Counted from the stretch's first letter, positions 36,245 through 44,173 are shown. The stretch is DNA of 64,000 nucleotides from Prevotellaceae bacterium (GCA_030531085.1 JAUNOM010000005.1:56472-120471); one strand, 5' to 3'. A program made the numbers and translations. The notes: a model not told the origin generated them from the sequence alone.

Positions 36245-37522
36245 ATGGTGAAACTAAAATTCATAATAAAGGATAGTTCCCTCGTCCTGAGAATAAGTGA
36301 GGGGAAAGAGAGATACTACAAATCGGTCAAACACCTTTTGGCCGGCAGTCCCAATTTAGCGAAGCATTGGAACGCGGACAAAGAGCGTTTCTCAGCCAAC
36401 GCCGTTTCATACTCGGAAAATAACAAGATTCTGGAGGAGTTCAAGAGCCCCTATATAAAGTTGCTGCTTGAGCATCCCGAACTCACGGCGAGGCAGGTGG
36501 CATCATACTTCCAGCCTATCAAGCAAGTCAAATGTGAAGTCATTGAAAGACCGGTGGGAAATACTGTAGCAGCATCCGATTTCAACTTTGTTGAGAAATA
36601 TCTGGAAGAGGTTATCTTGCGGGAGAAGGCAAAGTTGGGCTGCAATTTTGAGACCTATTCCAAACTGCTAAGCAAGTGCCGCAAAATCATCAAAGGATTC
36701 TCATCCTTGACTTTCCAGTCGCTCGATTATAAGGCTTGCGTTCAACTGGCCCACACATTTGCAAAATATGACGGGTACAAGGGAACATCAAAATCTTTCA
36801 GAAACTTACTGGGCAAGGCCAGCAAAGACAAGGATGTTCCATTCTCATTGGTCCAGATAGGCGACTTCAAGTTCGCGGAATATAATCCCAAAAGAAACTG
36901 CGCTGACAATAAAACTCCCGACATATTAACGCAAGAGCAACTGAGACGATTCATCAATGCGGATTTGTCCAAACTCACTCCGCAATACAAAAACCGGAAA
37001 GAAGTCGAACTGTATCGCGATTTCTGCATATTCATGTTCCATTCCTTTTTCGCTCCATGTGATGTCATTAAACTGAAATACTCGGAACTTACTCGCAATA
37101 ACACTATCAGAACCAGACGCAAGAAAACACATCAACTGGTTGAAGTTCCTGTGTCTCCAGTAATGGGGAACATCATTTCCAAATACAGAGGGACAACTAC
37201 AGATGGATATGTCTTTCCAATCATGGACGATGAAAAAGAAAAGACATACCAGACCAAAGACTATACATTCAAAAAGTTTCGGGAAAAGCTCAATATCTGG
37301 CTTAAATCAGTCGGAAAAGAGCTGGGTGTGGACTATGACCTGTATGCCTATGTGTTTCGCCATACGGCAATCACTGTGGCCTTGGATAGCGGCTTGCCCA
37401 TTTCCTATATTGCAATGGCGGCAGGGACAAGCATAGAGATGATCCAAGAGCATTATTATAATGGGGACAGCATCACGAATCAGCAGAGACTACAGATGGC
37501 GTTTATGAAAGCTGCGACATAA
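36245..37522 (+). CDS. Tyrosine recombinase (integrase) of the island
   Basis: 425 residues from the ATG at 36245; upstream in-frame ATGs give an unlike N-terminus. It has an N-terminal Arm-DNA-binding domain, a SAM-like core-binding domain (about 120-220) and a catalytic domain (about 225-425). Kept: the Lys strand TRRKKTHQLVEVPV, Arg372 in FRHT, and the nucleophile Tyr404/405 in EHYYNGD. Changed: the first catalytic Arg, expected where FFAPCDV reads Ala270, and the His of the HxxR box, here Tyr369. AGTS replaces the LGH motif, as in many phage integrases. It would excise and insert the element at tRNA-Phe. Activity with no first Arg is questionable. Confidence 0.88.
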   Translation: MVKLKFIIKDSSLVLRISEGKERYYKSVKHLLAGSPNLAKHWNADKERFSANAVSYSENNKILEEFKSPYIKLLLEHPELTARQVASYFQPIKQVKCEVIERPVGNTVAASDFNFVEKYLEEVILREKAKLGCNFETYSKLLSKCRKIIKGFSSLTFQSLDYKACVQLAHTFAKYDGYKGTSKSFRNLLGKASKDKDVPFSLVQIGDFKFAEYNPKRNCADNKTPDILTQEQLRRFINADLSKLTPQYKNRKEVELYRDFCIFMFHSFFAPCDVIKLKYSELTRNNTIRTRRKKTHQLVEVPVSPVMGNIISKYRGTTTDGYVFPIMDDEKEKTYQTKDYTFKKFREKLNIWLKSVGKELGVDYDLYAYVFRHTAITVALDSGLPISYIAMAAGTSIEMIQEHYYNGDSITNQQRLQMAFMKAAT

Positions 37523-37530
37523 ATGTAAAA

Positions 37531-37562
37531 AGTCCCGGTAGCAAAACAAGACTACCGGGACT
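37531..37562. terminator. Bidirectional terminator after the integrase
   Basis: The 11-bp perfect stem AGTCCCGGTAG/CTACCGGGACT (37531-37541, 37552-37562) lies between convergent genes, with an A-run on its left side (U-run on the minus strand). Confidence 0.8.
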
Positions 37563-37574
37563 CAATTCCACACT

Positions 37575-37853
37575 TCACTTCATCAAATGGACGTGCCATA
37601 AAACAAGATAACGGAACAAGGCTCCTGCAATTCCACCAATCATGGTAGCGATGAAATCGAGCCAATCAAAACCGTTACCTTTGATCCAACCGAAAGTACC
37701 GCCACGCTTGCCGTTCCAAAGCCAGTCTTTCATTTCGGCAGAAGCAGCGGCGGTAAAAGCTGCAACAACACCAAGAGTTAAGCCAATAAAGAAGCCGACA
37801 AGAATGTGTTTGGGACGGTTGCTTTCAGTAAGCCATTTGAAATACTTTTTCAT
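37575..37853 (-). CDS. Small membrane protein, YfiM-like
   Basis: 92 residues with hydrophobic helices at about 16-38 and 66-88. The pattern PKHILVGFFIGLTLG ... AEMKDW ... FDWLDFIATMIGGIAG follows the YfiM/phage periplasmic family (His, Glu-Lys-Asp, Asp in membrane-flanking places). Phages often carry such proteins near lysis or host-takeover genes. No enzymatic role is known to me. The tRNA cluster lies directly upstream. Confidence 0.6.
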   Translation of the reverse strand: MKKYFKWLTESNRPKHILVGFFIGLTLGVVAAFTAAASAEMKDWLWNGKRGGTFGWIKGNGFDWLDFIATMIGGIAGALFRYLVLWHVHLMK

Positions 37854-37877
37854 ATAAGATAAATTGATTCATTGTGC

Positions 37878-37959
37878 GGAAGGCATCCCAATCGAAGAGA
37901 ATCCTATACAGGACAATCGGTTTTCAAGACCGTTGCAGCACCTTGCTGCTTCACCTTCC
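37878..37959 (-). tRNA. tRNA-Ser(TGA), island-borne
   Basis: 82 nt, type II. The acceptor GGAAGGT pairs with GCCTTCC (one G-T) with discriminator G, as expected for Ser. The D-stem is GCAGC/GCTGC; the anticodon stem ACGGT/ACCGA holds loop CTTGAAA, anticodon TGA; a long variable arm TCCT/AGGA is present; the T-loop is TTCGATT with a slightly imperfect stem. CCA is not encoded. Location inside the island suggests a phage-type tRNA. Confidence 0.8.
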
Positions 37960-38051
37960 AAAATCCTCTGCGATTTTCACAAATGACAGAGGCAAAAGTG
38001 TTTCGTATGTAAAAAGAAAAAATAGCAAATTGCTTTGCGCTTTCAATGGGA

Positions 38052-38122
38052 GGGGCGCCGCCGGAAGTTGATCCAGCACCTTCAGATGAAACACCTGCTG
38101 TTCTTCATTAAACTACGCACCC
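38052..38122 (-). tRNA. tRNA-like gene with irregular anticodon arm
   Basis: 71 nt. GGGTGC/GCGCCC forms the acceptor, the D-arm AGTTTAATGAAGAAC is typical, and the T-stem is GCTGG/CCGGC with an 8-base loop. The anticodon arm (CAGGT..TTTCAT..CTG) does not make a clean 5-bp stem with 7-base loop, so the identity is undetermined (TTC or CAT possible). It lies between two better tRNAs and may be degenerate or specialised. Confidence 0.4.
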
Positions 38123-38128
38123 ATATTG

Positions 38129-38202
38129 TTACGGGGGCAGGACTCGAACCTGCGACCTCCAGCTTATGAGGCTGGCGAGCTACCCACTGCTACCACCCCG
38201 CG
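38129..38202 (-). tRNA. tRNA-Met(CAT), initiator-like acceptor, island-borne
   Basis: 74 nt. The anticodon stem CCAGC/GCTGG holds CTCATAA, anticodon CAT; the T-arm GCAGG/CCTGC encloses TTCGAGT. The acceptor CGCGGGG faces CCCCGTA, leaving a C1-A72 mismatch that marks bacterial initiator tRNAs. The three G-C pairs of a classical initiator anticodon stem are not all present. Initiator or elongator use is therefore open. Confidence 0.85.
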
Positions 38203-38253
38203 ATATTATCGGTTACATTATAGATTAGTATGTAAACCGATAAAAGGTTTATT

Positions 38254-38586
38254 TTATCCCTTTTTATTGTGGTTTTTCTGCCACATAGCCCATTTGGGGC
38301 GTGTAGAGAGGTAATTCAAATCTCTTTCATGCTTGTATGCCTCACGCTCAAAAGAAATGTTTCGATAAGCGTTCCCTTTCTTAAAGAGACGCACAATCCA
38401 CTCCAGCAGATATATTATGTAGAACAAGATATATCCAAGCTCTTTCATCTGGGCGGTATGGATTCTTTCGTGATTGAGCACAATATCGTTGATGTCACGC
38501 TCTGTACCTCTGACAAACAAAATACCGAAGAGATTGATTGCCAGGAATCCCTTAAATGGGATGATGTTATTGTAAATAATTTTCAT
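38254..38586 (-). CDS. Small membrane protein with HExxH motif
   Basis: 110 residues. LNHERIHTAQMKEL contains HERIH (HExxH), followed by a hydrophobic helix (YILFYIIYLLEWIVRLF) and FEREAYKHE, where the Glu could be a third metal ligand. This layout recurs in Bacteroidetes putative membrane metallopeptidases of M48/M56 type, though this one is very short. It is last in the long leftward gene run. No substrate can be suggested. Confidence 0.6.
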   Translation of the reverse strand: MKIIYNNIIPFKGFLAINLFGILFVRGTERDINDIVLNHERIHTAQMKELGYILFYIIYLLEWIVRLFKKGNAYRNISFEREAYKHERDLNYLSTRPKWAMWQKNHNKKG

Positions 38587-38588
38587 AT

Positions 38589-38987
38589 TTAATCTTTGAA
38601 ATGTTCAACAACTTCTTCTATTGTGGCTTTACGCCATTTAAGGGAAACTTCCGATATATCATCATAGCCCTTATTATAGCACCAACAGCCTTCAGGTGAG
38701 ATAAACCATTGGTATATATCTGTATCATTTCTCAATCCAGCAATAGCAAGAAATTTTTCTTCATTAGTACCACAATCAATAGAGCACCCTATGTCAGGGT
38801 TGTTTTGTAAATCCCACTCTGGTGATGCAACATACCGCCATTCTTTTGTTTCCTTAATTCGGAATGTTGCAAGATATTTGCCCATCCATTTGCCATTATT
38901 CAGCCGATACCCCAGGGCTTCCAATTTTTTACGAAGTCCTGGAGTGTTCTTATGTATGAAACATGGTGTTGTGAATTTCGGTGTCAT
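38589..38987 (-). CDS. Conserved mobile-element protein, function unknown
   Basis: 132 residues from the ATG at 38987, which overlaps the methyltransferase stop by 4 bp (ATGA). It opens MTPKFTTPCFIHKNTPGLRKKLEALGY, a start seen in many Bacteroidales phage/island proteins (landmark, residues 1-27). Aromatic- and Cys-bearing middle; no enzymatic motif seen. Confidence 0.6.
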   Translation of the reverse strand: MTPKFTTPCFIHKNTPGLRKKLEALGYRLNNGKWMGKYLATFRIKETKEWRYVASPEWDLQNNPDIGCSIDCGTNEEKFLAIAGLRNDTDIYQWFISPEGCWCYNKGYDDISEVSLKWRKATIEEVVEHFKD

Positions 38988-39478
38988 GCCTTCTCTCCTT
39001 TCATAAAGCAAATCCAATGAGTGTTGGCGCGTTTGCCGGATATATGTCCAAAAATAGGTTTTTCTGATGTTAATTTAAGAATTTCAGACACTTTTATGTC
39101 TGTCTCATTCCATTTGAAAATTAGAAAGCCACCGGGTTTTAGAACTCTGAAACATTCTTTGAAGCCCTTGGACAACATATCTTTCCAATCTCCTTCAAGA
39201 CAGCCATACTTAATCATTTGGTAGCCTGATTTTTCTTTCTTGCTGCCTGTATATTTCAGATGTGGTGGGTCAAAGACAACCATAGAAAAGCTCTCATCAG
39301 GATATGGCATTTTGGTAAAATCAGCTTTTACATCTGGCTTCACCTCAAACTTACGTCCATCGCATAGGGTTGTCTCAACATCACGTATATCTTGGAATAA
39401 CACGCGAGTCTCTTGCTTATCGAAGTAGAACATCTTGCCGCCACAGCAAGCATCTAAGATTGGTTGTGTAATATTCAT
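38984..39478 (-). CDS. SAM-dependent methyltransferase
   Basis: 164 residues. ILDACCGGKMFYF is a motif-I-like SAM loop, VVFDPPHLKYTG carries the DPP[YH]-type catalytic motif of amino-N methyltransferases, and FRVLKPGGFLIFKW is the late strand. The DPPH form points to N6-adenine or N4-cytosine methylation of DNA, a frequent phage self-protection step; RNA or protein targets remain possible. It overlaps both neighbours by 4 bp. Confidence 0.75.
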   Translation of the reverse strand: MNITQPILDACCGGKMFYFDKQETRVLFQDIRDVETTLCDGRKFEVKPDVKADFTKMPYPDESFSMVVFDPPHLKYTGSKKEKSGYQMIKYGCLEGDWKDMLSKGFKECFRVLKPGGFLIFKWNETDIKVSEILKLTSEKPIFGHISGKRANTHWICFMKGEKA

Positions 39479-39684
39479 AACTTTTCATATTTAAGTCCAA
39501 AGCACCAACGAAGCATCAGCGCCTTGAAACGTGATATAGGCTTATAAACAGTTATAGAAGTGTTGGTTGGCTCATGTCTCAAATAACCAATCGGCTTCAT
39601 AATTTTGATTTTGTGACTGCGACCATTGCGCATCATGTCTTCAAAGTCCTTACCAAGAACCTGTAATTTTTCCACTGCATCCAT
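39475..39684 (-). CDS. Hypothetical protein (69 residues)
   Basis: Start taken at 39684 (MDAVEKLQVL), which leaves a 1-bp gap to the preceding gene; a start at 39705 would overlap it. It has a mostly basic C-terminus (ISRFKALMLRWCFGLKYEKL). No family recognised. Confidence 0.45.
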   Translation of the reverse strand: MDAVEKLQVLGKDFEDMMRNGRSHKIKIMKPIGYLRHEPTNTSITVYKPISRFKALMLRWCFGLKYEKL

Positions 39685-39685
39685 A

Positions 39686-39877
39686 TCATTTATGTTCTTT
39701 TTCAATATTCAACAATACGTCCTTTATCAATTGAAGAAAATACCCATCATCGTGAGACAACCTCCATCTGAAATATGAGGAGGTTTGCCATTCCGAATCA
39801 TCTGGCACGTTCTCAAATGTAAAGAGGGCGAATTTATCAGCCCACAGTATTCGCCAAATCGCAAATAGTTTTTTCAT
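39686..39877 (-). CDS. Hypothetical protein (63 residues)
   Basis: Trp-rich short protein beginning MKKLFAIWRILWADKFALFT; starts with a 4-bp overlap with the upstream gene. No family recognised. Confidence 0.45.
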   Translation of the reverse strand: MKKLFAIWRILWADKFALFTFENVPDDSEWQTSSYFRWRLSHDDGYFLQLIKDVLLNIEKEHK

Positions 39878-40509
39878 CTGTCGTCCTCCTCTGAGAAAAG
39901 AGGTTTAACATCCACTATAAACTGATTGCATACGCATGTGCTCCAATTGCTTACAACAGTATATTCGCCACCTATAACTGGGTGTTTAACGCACAATTCC
40001 TTGCGTTCATTGCCATTACAGTTTAAGGTTACTTCATACTGCCGGTCAATACAATTTGCCAACAATGCCCAATATGGCAAATCAAATTCATTGCAGATAT
40101 AAAATGGGAAAAGAGCTGAACGTCGGCTTTCAATAGCCCATGAAGAAGTCTCAATCTCTCCAGTTATGCAGTCAATTTCATAAAAGGTTTCACCCTCTTT
40201 TTGTTCAGGGTGGTTCTGTACATAATTTGCAAGAAGGCTTAACGCATCATATTTAATGCAGTGGTTATCGGCGTTGTGAACTGAGATATTACCATAACGG
40301 TTAATGCGGTCACTAATTTCGGCCCGAATATCACGGGCAAAGAACTTTAATCTGTCTCCTTTCAATAATCCACGATTGCGCTGAATGATGCGCCAAAAGT
40401 CCTGCGCGTAGCCACTCACATAGGAGTGCCGACCAATGCAGTACCGTGTTGCGCACCATAAGAGATTGTCGAAATCTGTTGATGATAGATGAAATTTGTC
40501 TGTATTCAT
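39874..40509 (-). CDS. Hypothetical island protein (211 residues)
   Basis: A soluble protein with several Cys and His (CATRYCIGRH, CIDRQYEVTLNCNGNERKELC). No motif of known function seen. It overlaps the downstream gene by 4 bp and follows RNase HI by 11 bp, so it belongs to the same leftward transcript. Confidence 0.55.
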   Translation of the reverse strand: MNTDKFHLSSTDFDNLLWCATRYCIGRHSYVSGYAQDFWRIIQRNRGLLKGDRLKFFARDIRAEISDRINRYGNISVHNADNHCIKYDALSLLANYVQNHPEQKEGETFYEIDCITGEIETSSWAIESRRSALFPFYICNEFDLPYWALLANCIDRQYEVTLNCNGNERKELCVKHPVIGGEYTVVSNWSTCVCNQFIVDVKPLFSEEDDR

Positions 40510-40520
40510 AATTTAGATGA

Positions 40521-40916
40521 TTATTTTCTCCCAAAATCTGCCGGAGTCTCACCCCAGCGTTTGTTGTCCCAGTGATAAATTTCAATTGTGTCCACGTCCG
40601 ATGACAGTGCCCGCAGGAACATTTCTGCACGGATCAGGTCTTTGCACGGTTTTGTAGATGATGTTTTCTTCGCCTTGAACCATGCGATTGCAGTCATGGA
40701 GTCGGTATAAATGATTCGAGGCTGGAAGTCATTCTCAATGATGAACTTCACAGCCTCGACAACCGCAAGAAATTCTCCTATATTAGTGGTTTGGTTCCCC
40801 AAATCCTTATAAAATATCTGTTCTTTGGTCGCTAAGTTTATACCTTGATACTCCGTCTTTCCATTCTTCATGGAATGGGCCGCATCAGTGGCGATTCCTT
40901 CGACCGGCCTTCTCAT
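40521..40916 (-). CDS. RNase HI-family nuclease
   Basis: 131 residues from the ATG at 40916 (140 if 40943 is used). The acidic quartet is visible: GIATDAAH, NIGEFLAVVEAV, IIYTDSMTAIAWF and a late Asp in TPADFG. The spacing is that of Bacteroidetes RNase HI proteins without an N-terminal hybrid-binding domain. It cleaves RNA in RNA-DNA hybrids. In an element that also encodes a reverse transcriptase it could process hybrids, but 15 kb separates them. Confidence 0.85.
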   Translation of the reverse strand: MRRPVEGIATDAAHSMKNGKTEYQGINLATKEQIFYKDLGNQTTNIGEFLAVVEAVKFIIENDFQPRIIYTDSMTAIAWFKAKKTSSTKPCKDLIRAEMFLRALSSDVDTIEIYHWDNKRWGETPADFGRK

Positions 40917-41505
40917 TTTTGCCTCTCTTGTTATGGATTTCACGCATATCCTGCTTCATCTGCTCTACCAGTTCGATAGCTGCGGTGTTGAAGCTCTCTA
41001 CGATATACATCAGATCCTTGACGTCACATCGCTTTTCCAGAACTGCCAGACAAGCCGGTAGGGATTTCACGCTTTCCTTCTGTCCGTGGAAGGGGTCAAA
41101 CCTTATGATTTTGTTGCCGAAAGCGACTTCTACCTGATACATTGAACCGCGAACATATTTGGTGGTCACAGTAGCCTTAAATTGGACGGCATTGGCTTCG
41201 ATTGCAATATAGCCTGGAATGTGTTCCTCGCCAGTCTTTTTATTGATGGTCTTGGTCATCGGAATGAGAGTGCAGTCATACAGCACATTAGGCAGTATGT
41301 TGTTTGACATTTCCCGGTCGATGATGACAATCTTTTTAGGGTACGGGGAGTCCTGGCGAACTCCACATACTACGCCATTTACAGGATTCTGGGAAACGAA
41401 ACTGATAAATGCTCCGTTCTTCTCAGATTTGATGAATTTGAGCTTCGTGTGAACCTTTTCTACACCAGCTCCGGTTGTCTCGATTTTATTGATGTCTTGT
41501 TCCAT
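40885..41505 (-). CDS. Hypothetical island protein (206 residues)
   Basis: Soluble, with a basic tail (NKRGKNEKAGRRNRH). The middle has alternating beta strands (GYIAIEANAVQFKATVTTKY). It has its own -7 element upstream and overlaps RNase HI by about 30 bp, which implies joint expression. No family recognised; a nucleic-acid-binding role is only suggested by the tail. Confidence 0.55.
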   Translation of the reverse strand: MEQDINKIETTGAGVEKVHTKLKFIKSEKNGAFISFVSQNPVNGVVCGVRQDSPYPKKIVIIDREMSNNILPNVLYDCTLIPMTKTINKKTGEEHIPGYIAIEANAVQFKATVTTKYVRGSMYQVEVAFGNKIIRFDPFHGQKESVKSLPACLAVLEKRCDVKDLMYIVESFNTAAIELVEQMKQDMREIHNKRGKNEKAGRRNRH

Positions 41506-41569
41506 TGCGGTTGTTATGATTATTCAAAATAAAAAACCACCGAGCCGCAAATGATGCAACCCAGTGGTA

Positions 41570-41577
41570 CAAAGTTA
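41570..41577 (-). promoter_or_regulatory. -7 element before the 206-residue protein / RNase HI genes
   Basis: Leftward TAACTTTG, 65 bases before the ATG at 41505. The 244-bp gap it lies in holds no gene. Confidence 0.5.
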
Positions 41578-41749
41578 GTTTATAAAAGTTGGATTTAAGC
41601 TGTTTTTAACGACAAAATATTTTTACAAAACACTGATATTCAACTGTTTCGTGTTATAAGTAAGTTGCCGTTTGAATTGGAGTTATTTGCTTTAATTCAA
41701 CTTGTTAGACAGATAACAGCAATCTCAATTCCTGTTATGATGAAAAAAT

Positions 41750-42055
41750 TTAATAATCCATTTCTTTTTCTGCTTTTATGCGTTCTATATCTGGCAAATC
41801 AAGTGCCCCATTCTCATTTCGGCAATCAATGATACATATCTCAGTACCGTCTCTCCCGAAGAGTGACAGGACAGATAAGCCATCAGGCATAACGCCTACA
41901 CCAGATTCTAACACGCGGATAGTTGACAATGATTTTAACGCTCGATCAACGTCATTCCCCAGAACCATATATTGCCCCGGAATATGATAAAGAATGAGCG
42001 CTTTTGGGTGCAATGCTTTATAATAGTCATGCACTTCAATTTGCTTTACGTTCAT
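41750..42055 (-). CDS. Hypothetical protein (101 residues)
   Basis: MNVKQIEVHDYYKALHPKAL start; alpha/beta composition with no catalytic motif. Last gene of the set that starts at 43891. No family recognised. Confidence 0.5.
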   Translation of the reverse strand: MNVKQIEVHDYYKALHPKALILYHIPGQYMVLGNDVDRALKSLSTIRVLESGVGVMPDGLSVLSLFGRDGTEICIIDCRNENGALDLPDIERIKAEKEMDY

Positions 42056-42066
42056 ATCGATAAGAA

Positions 42067-42429
42067 TTATAGTTTAATACTATCTATTGCGCAGTTCTCG
42101 CAGAGACCATCAAATTTTTTATGCTCACTGCGAGAAATCTCTTTACGGCATTTTGAGCAATAATAAACCGGCTGCTTTCTATGAAACAAAAATCCCCTCA
42201 CTTTTTGAGGGGATAAGCCGTATTTATTTGCTATAGCCTGAAGGACGAGTTTTGGTAACGCTTTCGTAGCTTTTCGCTGAGTTTGATATTCATATTCCAG
42301 CACCATGCGAACTGCCACATCATTCGCCAGCAGACCCAAGGCGTCAAGTTTCTGAAGGTCAATTGCCGGGAATCCGGTTACAGCAGAAAGCTTATTGTAT
42401 TCGTCGTCGGTAAATTGAAAACGTCTCAT
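42067..42429 (-). CDS. Protein with C-terminal zinc ribbon (120 residues)
   Basis: A C-terminal CSKC..14..CENC pair forms a treble-clef/zinc ribbon (residues about 90-113). The N-terminal part has HTH-like helices (LVLQAIANKYGLSPQKVRGFL). It may be a small DNA-binding regulator of the element. It overlaps the downstream start of its upstream neighbour by 4 bp. Confidence 0.55.
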   Translation of the reverse strand: MRRFQFTDDEYNKLSAVTGFPAIDLQKLDALGLLANDVAVRMVLEYEYQTQRKATKALPKLVLQAIANKYGLSPQKVRGFLFHRKQPVYYCSKCRKEISRSEHKKFDGLCENCAIDSIKL

Positions 42430-42686
42430 GGCTTTTTGTTTTTCTGTTTTTTCTTAGGACGTGCAAATTCTTCTATTTGGCATTGTATTTTGTCTATTGA
42501 ATCAGTAAATCCATCAAGAGTGTCCATAGCGTCTTGCATCGCAAATCCTCTGGAAGATTCTTGAAGTCCCTCTGGAAGGGAATACAAGGCATCTTCTTCT
42601 TCCTCTCGGATTTCGCCAATTCTATCTTTTGCTTCTTCCAGCAAATCGATTACGTCCAATAGTTCTTCTCTTCTTTCTTTATTCAT
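42426..42686 (-). CDS. Helical acidic protein (86 residues)
   Basis: Glu-rich coiled coil (LLDVIDLLEEAKDRIGEIREEEED) with a basic tail PKKKQKNKK. This layout is common among phage accessory proteins. No function assigned. Confidence 0.5.
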   Translation of the reverse strand: MNKERREELLDVIDLLEEAKDRIGEIREEEEDALYSLPEGLQESSRGFAMQDAMDTLDGFTDSIDKIQCQIEEFARPKKKQKNKKP

Positions 42687-42689
42687 ATA

Positions 42690-43100
42690 TTATTCAAATT
42701 GTATTTCTATATCCAAAGCATTGATGATGTCCAAGAAGCTTTCAATTCTCAAACCGCCATCACGGTTTTCAAAAGCGTCTATTACTGTTATGGGTACCTT
42801 GACATTTTTTGCTAATTGTCTGGACGATATTCCGGCAAACTCACGCTCTCGCTTAATGCACTCACGCAAATCGTCAACCGTGCTGATTATCCAGTATTCC
42901 TGACCGGTTAATATAAAAGATGCCTTACACATAAGAATGTAAAGCATCATATCATTAACATTGAAACTGCCAAAGCCACGTTCAATGGCTTCTATTTTCT
43001 TGGCTGATAATTGCAAAATGTATGGCAAGCTGTCTTTTAAGCAGACATGCGCACAATCTTTTTGCTTAACCAGTTGTTCGCATAATTCTGTACAATTCAT
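42690..43100 (-). CDS. XRE-type helix-turn-helix regulator
   Basis: 136 residues from the ATG at 43100, 1 bp from the previous stop. The C-terminal half reads LRECIKREREFAGISSRQLAKNVKVPITVIDAFENRDGGLRIESFLDIINAL, a clear XRE HTH (described residues about 83-133). The N-terminal half (about 80 residues) is of unknown type. It probably controls part of the element. Confidence 0.7.
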   Translation of the reverse strand: MNCTELCEQLVKQKDCAHVCLKDSLPYILQLSAKKIEAIERGFGSFNVNDMMLYILMCKASFILTGQEYWIISTVDDLRECIKREREFAGISSRQLAKNVKVPITVIDAFENRDGGLRIESFLDIINALDIEIQFE

Positions 43101-43101
43101 A

Positions 43102-43536
43102 TCAATTTGTTTTATCTTTGCTGTTTTTGTAATAAGGTATAGCCACCTCACATATAAGACCTATAGCAATTCCCGCAAACGTCGTAACCAGCAAAGTGGC
43201 TTCAAATTCATGCTTTAGGCAATAAAAGAACAGAACAATAGACGCTGCTATTATGTGAAATGCAACAGCAACAATCAAAATCCATTTTATAGTTTTGAAG
43301 TACCATATCATTGGAAAGCGTTTTGGATGATCATCTTCAGGCTCTCTCTCAGAGAAGTTTTTATTCGCTATGATACATTGAAAACAACCTATCAATATGA
43401 GCGCCAAAGCGAACAATACGATACATGGGTTGTTTTCCACCCAGTATGATAATACTGGTAAGCACAATAGCAACAAGCACAATATTCCTCCATTTATCAG
43501 GATTTTGGCAATAATTAACAATTTCTTTCGATTCAT
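43102..43536 (-). CDS. Four-helix membrane protein (144 residues)
   Basis: Hydrophobic helices at about 5-30, 36-55, 75-100 and 112-132 (ILINGGILCLLLLCLPVLSYW and following). No family recognised. It precedes the HTH gene and follows another membrane protein gene. Confidence 0.55.
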   Translation of the reverse strand: MNRKKLLIIAKILINGGILCLLLLCLPVLSYWVENNPCIVLFALALILIGCFQCIIANKNFSEREPEDDHPKRFPMIWYFKTIKWILIVAVAFHIIAASIVLFFYCLKHEFEATLLVTTFAGIAIGLICEVAIPYYKNSKDKTN

Positions 43537-43549
43537 ACCCTTCTTTTGG

Positions 43550-43891
43550 TTACATGATAAATTGATAAGCCAGCCCTATAGTCAAAGCCATTCCAGGCAC
43601 CACAGATGCAAAAGCAAGCAGTAACTTAAATCCGTTTAATTTGGGGAACAATACGCCTGTTTTAGATGCAATAAGTTTCCAATATAGCAAGGCGATTATT
43701 CCGACGATGACACTGATACACATGCTCATCAGGCCCGACAATATAGCTTTCAGTGACCATGTTTCATTTTCACCAGCCTCGATAAATACGCCTAAGAAAA
43801 GAAAGAATACCGCAGATAGCAATGCCCCAGCTCCAAAGCCTATAAGCATCAACATTGCAGTGTCTATATTATCTCGTTTTTCTTGTTTCAT
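43550..43891 (-). CDS. Three- to four-helix membrane protein (113 residues)
   Basis: Helices AMLMLIGFGAGALLSAVFFLFLG, ILSGLMSMCISVIVGIIALLYW and LLLAFASVVPGMALTIGLAYQF. It is the first gene after the structured non-coding stretch at 43926-44046. Function unknown. Confidence 0.55.
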   Translation of the reverse strand: MKQEKRDNIDTAMLMLIGFGAGALLSAVFFLFLGVFIEAGENETWSLKAILSGLMSMCISVIVGIIALLYWKLIASKTGVLFPKLNGFKLLLAFASVVPGMALTIGLAYQFIM

Positions 43892-43925
43892 ACTTGTTCA
43901 ATTATATTTGCATGGACACAAGAAA

Positions 43926-44046
43926 AGTGGGCTGCCATCCGTACTAATTCGCAGGTATCGCCAAACACCTATATACACGCACGGATAGGCAGCCCACTGT
44001 GTATGAGCTGTCTCCGTGCCTGGTGTATATTTGTTTAATTTGGCGA
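43926..44046. ncRNA. Structured non-coding stretch with two competing foldings
   Basis: Folding 1: 43926-43942 pairs with 43981-43998 (17 bp, one bulged A; arm AGTGGGCTGCCATCCGT). Folding 2: the interval from about 43957 to 43985 pairs with 44012-44046 through ATCGCCAAA/TTTGGCGAT, ATATACAC/GTGTATAT and GCACGGA/TCCGTGC. Folding 2 uses GCACGGA, which folding 1 also needs, so they exclude each other. It lies in the 282-bp gap before the membrane-protein genes: a candidate leader, attenuator or small RNA. Confidence 0.5.
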
Positions 44047-44173
44047 TTTAACGAATAGGAGGCACTTTTCTAATATGTCTTATTCGGCAATTAAAGCCAC
44101 TGCAAAATTACAAAATATCATTGGATTTCCTGTAAACTTTGTACAACTATTAACTCAATTCTACCATTATAGC

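Noticed and set aside
38126-38314. Short rightward reading frame beginning MLRGQDSNLRPPAYEAGEL
   Set aside because: It is the antisense translation of tRNA-Met, a well-known spurious protein.
43926-43998. Invertible promoter with 17-bp inverted repeats
   Set aside because: Only 38 bases separate the arms, no promoter consensus lies between them and no dedicated invertase is nearby; an RNA structure is simpler.
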